Part shown: piece after piece, positions 60,023-64,000 of the stretch
Position numbering within the stretch: the first letter of the stretch is position 1
Layout: every line of letters starts with the position of its first letter
Source of the DNA: Hydrogenophaga sp. RAC07
GTDB taxonomy: Bacteria > Pseudomonadota > Gammaproteobacteria > Burkholderiales > Burkholderiaceae_C
DNA: 64,000 nt
Reading direction: 5' to 3'
Assembly: GCF_001713375.1 (NCBI RefSeq)
Contig: NZ_CP016449.1
Span: 2,232,001 to 2,296,000, forward strand
Notes under the pieces: generated by a model
Seen by the model: only the letters and a program-made list of their open reading frames with translations
The model's database searches: none
Told to the model about the DNA's origin: nothing
Position numbers and translations under genes: made by a program

Positions 60023-60808
60023 TCAGTGTACGGCGCCGAACACAAATGCGTCCATCGACAACACACCGTGCGTGATGCCACCGTCGATCACGCGCGCGGG
60101 CACCGCATCGCCCCCAGCAGCGGCAGCCACCAGCAGCGGCAGGAAGTGCTCGGTGGTCGGGTGGGCGCGCTGCGCGTGCGGTGCGAGCTCCAGCGTGCGC
60201 TGCAGGCGCGCACCGTCGCCCTGCCGCACGGCTTCGCGCACCCAGGCCACAAATTCGGTGGCGTAGGCCTCCTCATGCCCGTGCCCGGCACGGAACTCGT
60301 ACAGGTTGTGCGTGAGGCTGCCCGAGCCGACGATGAGCACGCCCTCTTCGGCCAGCGGCGCCAGCGCCCGGCCGAACGCCCAGGCACCGGCGGAATCCAG
60401 CGTGGCGGGCAGCGAGACCTGGAACACCGGCACATCGGCCTCGGGGTACAGGTACAGCAGCGGCACCCAGGCGCCGTGGTCCAGACCGCGGCGCTCGTCA
60501 CCATGGGCACTCCAGCCGGCTTGCCGCAACACGTCCAGCGTGCGCTGGGCCAGCTCGGGATGGCCGTGGGCCGGGTAGCTGATCTCGTACAGCGGCTGCG
60601 GGAAGCCGCCGAAGTCGTGGATGGTGGCGGGCTGTGCCGAGAGACCCACGCGCGCACCCTGCGTCATCCAGTGCGGGGAGACGACCAGCACGGCTTGGGG
60701 CCGGGGCAAGGCGCGGCCCAGTGCACTGAGTTGTGGCCCGGCCAGGCCGGGCTCCAGCGCAAAGGTGGGCGCACCGTGGGACACAAAAACGGTGGGCAGG
60801 CGGGTCAT
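60023..60808 (-). CDS. ygiD: DODA-type extradiol dioxygenase family protein (YgiD-like)
   Basis: 261 residues. Class III extradiol LigB-like fold: metal ligands in VFVSHGAPTFALE near residue 11, VLVVSPHWMTQG near 46, and GLDHGAWVPLLYLYP near 110; SGSLTHNLYEF near 160 is also typical. The family includes plant DOPA 4,5-dioxygenase and E. coli YgiD, which open catechol rings using non-haem iron or zinc. The physiological substrate here is unknown. CAGGAG precedes ATG 60808. It is 42 bases downstream of the DoxX gene, forming a two-gene unit divergent from a LysR regulator. Confidence 0.88.
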   Translation of the reverse strand: MTRLPTVFVSHGAPTFALEPGLAGPQLSALGRALPRPQAVLVVSPHWMTQGARVGLSAQPATIHDFGGFPQPLYEISYPAHGHPELAQRTLDVLRQAGWSAHGDERRGLDHGAWVPLLYLYPEADVPVFQVSLPATLDSAGAWAFGRALAPLAEEGVLIVGSGSLTHNLYEFRAGHGHEEAYATEFVAWVREAVRQGDGARLQRTLELAPHAQRAHPTTEHFLPLLVAAAAGGDAVPARVIDGGITHGVLSMDAFVFGAVH

Positions 60809-60850
60809 GCGTTTCTCCTGCGGCGCCAGGCGCCGTGCGTTCAATGAATC

Positions 60851-61306
60851 TCAGTCGGCGCGGCGGGCCAGCGTGGCGTCCACCGAGCCCTTGCCGGCGC
60901 CACTGAAGAGCAGCGAGACCGCCACGGCGAGCAGGGCCAGCGCGAATTCGTAGCCGTTGTTGGCCATGAAGAGGCCTTTGTCCAGGTGCACGGTGACGAT
61001 CGCCACCACCATGGTCACGGCCAGCACGGCGGCGGCCGGGCGCACCAGCAGACCCAGCAGCAAGGCCAGGCCACCGAAGAACTCGGCGGCACCCGCCAGC
61101 AGCGCCATGAGGTAGCCCGGGCTCAGGCCCAGCGAGTCCATGAACTGTCCCGTGCCTTCCAGGCCGTAGCCGCCGAAGGCGCCAAACAGTTTCTGCGCGC
61201 CGTGCGCCACGAAGACGATGCCGATGGGAATGCGCAGGGCCAGCGGTGCCCAGCCTGCGCTGGTGGTCATGAGACGTTGCAGGGGGGAAGCGGAAGCGGT
61301 GTTCAT
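60851..61306 (-). CDS. DoxX family membrane protein
   Basis: 151 residues, four membrane helices. N-terminal ALRIPIGIVFVAHGAQKLFGAFGGYGLEGT is the family hallmark, followed by LSPGYLMALLAGAAEFFGGLALLLGLLVRPAAAVLAVTM. The family's name comes from archaeal DoxD-associated quinol oxidase work, but bacterial members are mostly of unknown function, often paired with pirin- or DODA-like genes as here. GAGGAA precedes ATG 61306. Likely controlled by the divergent LysR protein through the inverted repeat in the 119-base gap. Confidence 0.88.
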   Translation of the reverse strand: MNTASASPLQRLMTTSAGWAPLALRIPIGIVFVAHGAQKLFGAFGGYGLEGTGQFMDSLGLSPGYLMALLAGAAEFFGGLALLLGLLVRPAAAVLAVTMVVAIVTVHLDKGLFMANNGYEFALALLAVAVSLLFSGAGKGSVDATLARRAD

Positions 61307-61348
61307 GGTGGGTTCCTCAAAAAGGGGGTTGAAAGTGAAGCGATGGGT

Positions 61349-61363
61349 GGACTTTAAAAGTCC
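61349..61363. promoter_or_regulatory. Inverted repeat in doxX/lysR intergenic region, candidate LysR operator
   Basis: GGACTTT-A-AAAGTCC, perfect 7-bp arms, located 43 bases from the doxX start and 63 bases from the LysR start. The position between divergent genes is typical for LysR-family autoregulation and target control. Assignment to this LysR is inference. Confidence 0.5.
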
Positions 61364-61425
61364 CACCAGGAAAGATAAACATGCTCCAATGAGACTGACT
61401 ATTCCTCTTTTTGAGACAAAACGCC

Positions 61426-62340
61426 ATGGACCGGTTTGAAGAGATGCGGGTATTTGCGGCGGTGGTGGACGCGGGCAGCTTCGTGGGCGCGTCCGACGCG
61501 TTGCCCATGTCCAAGGCCGCGGTGTCGCGCCACTTGGCCGAGCTCGAGGCGCGCCTGGGTGTGCGTCTGTTGCACCGAACCACGCGCAAGCTTTCGCTCA
61601 CGGCCGAGGGCGAGGTGTTTCACGCGCGCTGCAGGGAAGTGCTGTCCACCGTGGACGAAGCGGAGGCCGAGATCACCTCGCGCAGCGGCGAGGCCAGTGG
61701 CCTGCTGCGCATCAACGCGCCCTTCACCTTCGGCCTGCTCCACCTGGCGCCGCTGTGGGTGGAGTTCATGGCCATGCACCCCAAGGTCACGCTGGACGTG
61801 ACCCTGGCCGACCGCATGGTCGATCTGGTGGACGAAGGTTTTGACCTCGCGGTGCGCATCGCCCGCCTGCCCGACTCCACCCTCATCAGCCGCCAGCTCA
61901 CCACCACGCGCCTGGTGCTGTGCGCTTCGCCCGCCTACCTTCGCGAACACGGGACGCCCCGGCACCCGTCGGAACTCGTGCACCACGCGGTGGCGGCCTA
62001 CAGCCTGTTTTCCATGGGCGAGAACTGGGTGTTCGATGGCCCCGACGGTCCGGTGGCGGTGAAGGTGTCACCGCGCCTGCGCAGCAACAACGGCGACACC
62101 TGCCGCATGGCCGCGCTGCGCCACCTGGGCATCGTGCTGCAGCCCTCGTTTCTGGTCGGGCCCGACCTGCAGGCCGGCACGCTGGTGGAGGTGCTGCCCG
62201 AGTTCCATTCGCTGGAGCTCGGTGTTTACGCGGTCTATCCCTCGCGCAAGTTCGTCTCGCCCAAGGTGCGCGTGTTGATCGACTTTCTGGCCGACGCCTT
62301 CAAGATGCAGGCTTGGCCGGTGACCCGGCCAGGCTCATGA
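61426..62340 (+). CDS. LysR family transcriptional regulator
   Basis: 304 residues. N-terminal winged helix: FEEMRVFAAVVDAGSFVGASDAL, then MSKAAVSRHLAELEARLGVRLLHRTTRKLSLTAEG. Effector domain about 90-300: LLRINAPFTFGLLHLAPLWVEFM, DLVDEGFDLAVRIARLPDS, CASPAYLREHGTPRHPSEL. This CrgA/DmlR-type subgroup is common next to divergently transcribed oxidoreductases. ATG 61426 is preferred over an in-frame TTG at 61411. It is divergent from the doxX-DODA pair, which it probably regulates. Confidence 0.9.
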   Translation: MDRFEEMRVFAAVVDAGSFVGASDALPMSKAAVSRHLAELEARLGVRLLHRTTRKLSLTAEGEVFHARCREVLSTVDEAEAEITSRSGEASGLLRINAPFTFGLLHLAPLWVEFMAMHPKVTLDVTLADRMVDLVDEGFDLAVRIARLPDSTLISRQLTTTRLVLCASPAYLREHGTPRHPSELVHHAVAAYSLFSMGENWVFDGPDGPVAVKVSPRLRSNNGDTCRMAALRHLGIVLQPSFLVGPDLQAGTLVEVLPEFHSLELGVYAVYPSRKFVSPKVRVLIDFLADAFKMQAWPVTRPGS

Positions 62341-62341
62341 A

Positions 62342-64000
62342 TCAGCGCACCTTGCCCAGCGCTCGCAACACCTTCTGCGGCGTGATGGGCTGCGAGAACA
62401 CATGCGCAGCGAACGGCGCCATCGCGTCGTTGATCGCGTTCATCACCGCCGCCGGTGCGCCCGCCGTGCCGGCCTCGCCCGCGCCCTTGGCGCCGAGCTT
62501 CGATGTGGCGGTGGGCGTCTGGATGTGGGCCACCTCGATGTCGGGCATCTCGGCCGACATGGGCACCAGATAGTCGGCCATGCTGGCGTTCACCATCAGG
62601 CCACTCTCGTCGTAGAGGCACTCTTCGAGCAGCGCGCCGCCGATGCCCTGCACGATGGCGCCGCGCATCTGCTCGTCCACCAGCATGGGGTTGAGCACGC
62701 GGCCGCAGTCTTCCACCGCCCAGTGCTTGAGCAGCTTCACAAAACCGGTGTCGGTGTCCACCTCCACGTAGGACGCCTGCACGCCGTTGGTGAAGATGAA
62801 GGGGAAGTCGCGCTGCGCGTAGTGCCGCGTGACCATGAGTTCGGGCGTGAACTCGGCAGGCAGCGTGTCGGAGCGGAAGTACGCAATGCGGCCCAGCTCG
62901 GCCAGCGGCAGCAGTTCTTCGCCGGTGCTGGCGTCCACGATGCGGTCGCGCCGCACCGCGAGCGTGGCGCCGTCGCGCTTGAGGATGATGGCTGCCACCT
63001 TCACGATGTTCTCGCGCAGCGCCTGGCCGGCGAGCAACACGGCTTCGCCACCAATGCCCGCGCCGCGCGAAGCCCAGGTGCCACCGCCATACGGCGTGGC
63101 GTCGGTGTCGCCGGTGACCACGCGCACCTTGGCGATGTCCACGCCCACCGCGTCGGCCGCGATCTGCTGGTAAATGCCTTCGGTGCCCTGGCCCTGCTCG
63201 CCCACGCCGATGAGCACGGTGATGTGGCCTTCGGGGTCCAGCCGCACGGTGGCGCCGTCCTGCGAGGCGATGCGCGCGCCGCCCACGCCGTAGAACGCGG
63301 CACTGGGGTTGGTGAGTTCGATCACGGTGGCGAAGCCGATGCCGCGGTGAATGCCCTGCTGGCGCAGCGCGGCCTGCTCGGCGCGCAGCGCGTCGTAGTT
63401 CATCAGCTCGCGCAGCTTTTTCAGGCTGGCCTCGTGCGAGAGCACTTCCAGCTTGATGCCCGAGATGCCGGCCGTGGGGTAGGCGTCGTCGGGGATCACG
63501 TTGAGTTCGCGGATCTTCAGCGGGTCCATGCCGATCTTCTGCGCCGCCAGGTCCACCAGCGCTTCGGTCACGGCGCAGGCAATGGGGTGCCCCACGCCGC
63601 GGTACTGGCAGGTCGGCGTCTTGTTCTGGAACACCACGTCGAGCCTGGCGCGGTAGTGCTTGTGCTTGTAGGGACCACCCACGAGGTTGACCACCTGGTT
63701 GCCTTCGATGGCGCTGGTGCGCGGGAACATGGAGTACGGGCCGATGCCGGTGAGGTCCTTCATGTCGAAGCCGAGGATCTCGCCGTCGCGGTTGACCGCG
63801 ATGCGCGCCTGGATGTGGTGATGGCGCGCGTGGATGTCGCTGGTGAAACTCTCCAGCCGGTCGGCCACGAACTTCACCGGGCGGCCGAGCATGATCGAGA
63901 GCGCCACGGTGGCGAAGTCGTCGGGATACGCGTGCACCTTGATGCCGAACGAGCCGCCCACGTCCTTGCAGACCACGCGGATGGCGCTGGCCGGCAGGTC
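62342..64000 (-). CDS. Xanthine dehydrogenase family molybdopterin-binding subunit (partial, N-terminus beyond window)
   Basis: About 552 C-terminal residues, open to the right edge. Features: VCKDVGGSFGIK near the window edge, TPTCQYRGVGHPIACAVTEALVDLAA, GVGGARIASQDGATVRLDPEG, VLIGVGEQGQGTEGIYQQIAADA. The catalytic-Glu region is LGAKGAGEAGTAGAPAAVMNAINDA (Glu in GAGE). This is the large Mo-cofactor subunit of CO dehydrogenase/xanthine dehydrogenase-like hydroxylases. The AYRCSFR active-site loop of true CO dehydrogenase is not present, so a heterocycle or aldehyde hydroxylase is likelier. Medium and small subunits may lie outside the window. Its stop is one base past the convergent LysR stop. 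Confidence 0.88.
   Translation of the reverse strand, partial: DLPASAIRVVCKDVGGSFGIKVHAYPDDFATVALSIMLGRPVKFVADRLESFTSDIHARHHHIQARIAVNRDGEILGFDMKDLTGIGPYSMFPRTSAIEGNQVVNLVGGPYKHKHYRARLDVVFQNKTPTCQYRGVGHPIACAVTEALVDLAAQKIGMDPLKIRELNVIPDDAYPTAGISGIKLEVLSHEASLKKLRELMNYDALRAEQAALRQQGIHRGIGFATVIELTNPSAAFYGVGGARIASQDGATVRLDPEGHITVLIGVGEQGQGTEGIYQQIAADAVGVDIAKVRVVTGDTDATPYGGGTWASRGAGIGGEAVLLAGQALRENIVKVAAIILKRDGATLAVRRDRIVDASTGEELLPLAELGRIAYFRSDTLPAEFTPELMVTRHYAQRDFPFIFTNGVQASYVEVDTDTGFVKLLKHWAVEDCGRVLNPMLVDEQMRGAIVQGIGGALLEECLYDESGLMVNASMADYLVPMSAEMPDIEVAHIQTPTATSKLGAKGAGEAGTAGAPAAVMNAINDAMAPFAAHVFSQPITPQKVLRALGKVR

Overview
The window is high-GC, densely packed bacterial chromosome. Gene content and protein style (many periplasmic-binding-protein ABC importers, CheB/CheR-PAS hybrids, RpiR/LysR/Crp-Fnr regulators, host-attachment protein, Rnk, NADP-type GdhA) suggest a betaproteobacterium of the Comamonadaceae (Hydrogenophaga/Acidovorax-like). 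This is inference from remembered family resemblance, not a database result. I see no rRNA, tRNA, CRISPR array, insertion sequence or prophage.

Layout. 0-7.3 kb: a divergent catabolic locus. Leftward are an SnoaL-like protein, a PuuE/NodB-type deacetylase and an amidase (cut by the left edge). Rightward are a branched-chain-type ABC importer whose permease and both ATPases are fused into one 851-residue protein, and a class II aldolase. 7.4-9.1 kb: an acyl-CoA synthetase. 9.2-13.4 kb: a histidine kinase between two near-duplicate single-domain response regulators, then small hypotheticals and a YjfB-like protein. 13.4-19.1 kb: SAF-domain dehydrogenase, Rnk, GdhA, MgtC, an orphan AbiEii-like protein and a Crp/Fnr regulator. 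19.3-25.8 kb: one long leftward operon for uptake and breakdown of a cyclic ureide or similar compound (ABC importer, class V PLP enzyme, dihydropyrimidinase/hydantoinase, RpiR regulator, AllA-like lyase). 26.1-36.3 kb: an alpha/beta hydrolase and phosphoribosyltransferase pair; then a signalling block (CheB/CheR/PAS hybrid, NarL-type regulator, two HisKA_3 kinases); then an Fnr-like regulator behind a perfect Fnr/Anr box; then cyclopropane fatty acid synthase.

36.5-54.9 kb is the most striking region. A 3614-residue exported protein carries two complete animal-type haem peroxidase domains, Ig-like modules and three RTX blocks, and resembles what I remember of Pseudomonas putida PehA. It is followed by its own type I secretion ABC transporter and membrane fusion protein, then a CotA-like multicopper oxidase, a Sco1/SenC copper protein and a small membrane protein, all rightward. 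A short ORF with a strong ribosome binding site and two perfect hairpins sit in its leader. Together these look like a dedicated extracellular peroxidase/oxidase system; its substrate and its peroxide source are unknown.

54.9-64 kb: HSL-type esterase, host-attachment protein, a cytochrome c/HtrA pair, two hypotheticals, a DODA-type dioxygenase with DoxX, a divergent LysR regulator, and a molybdopterin hydroxylase subunit cut by the right edge.
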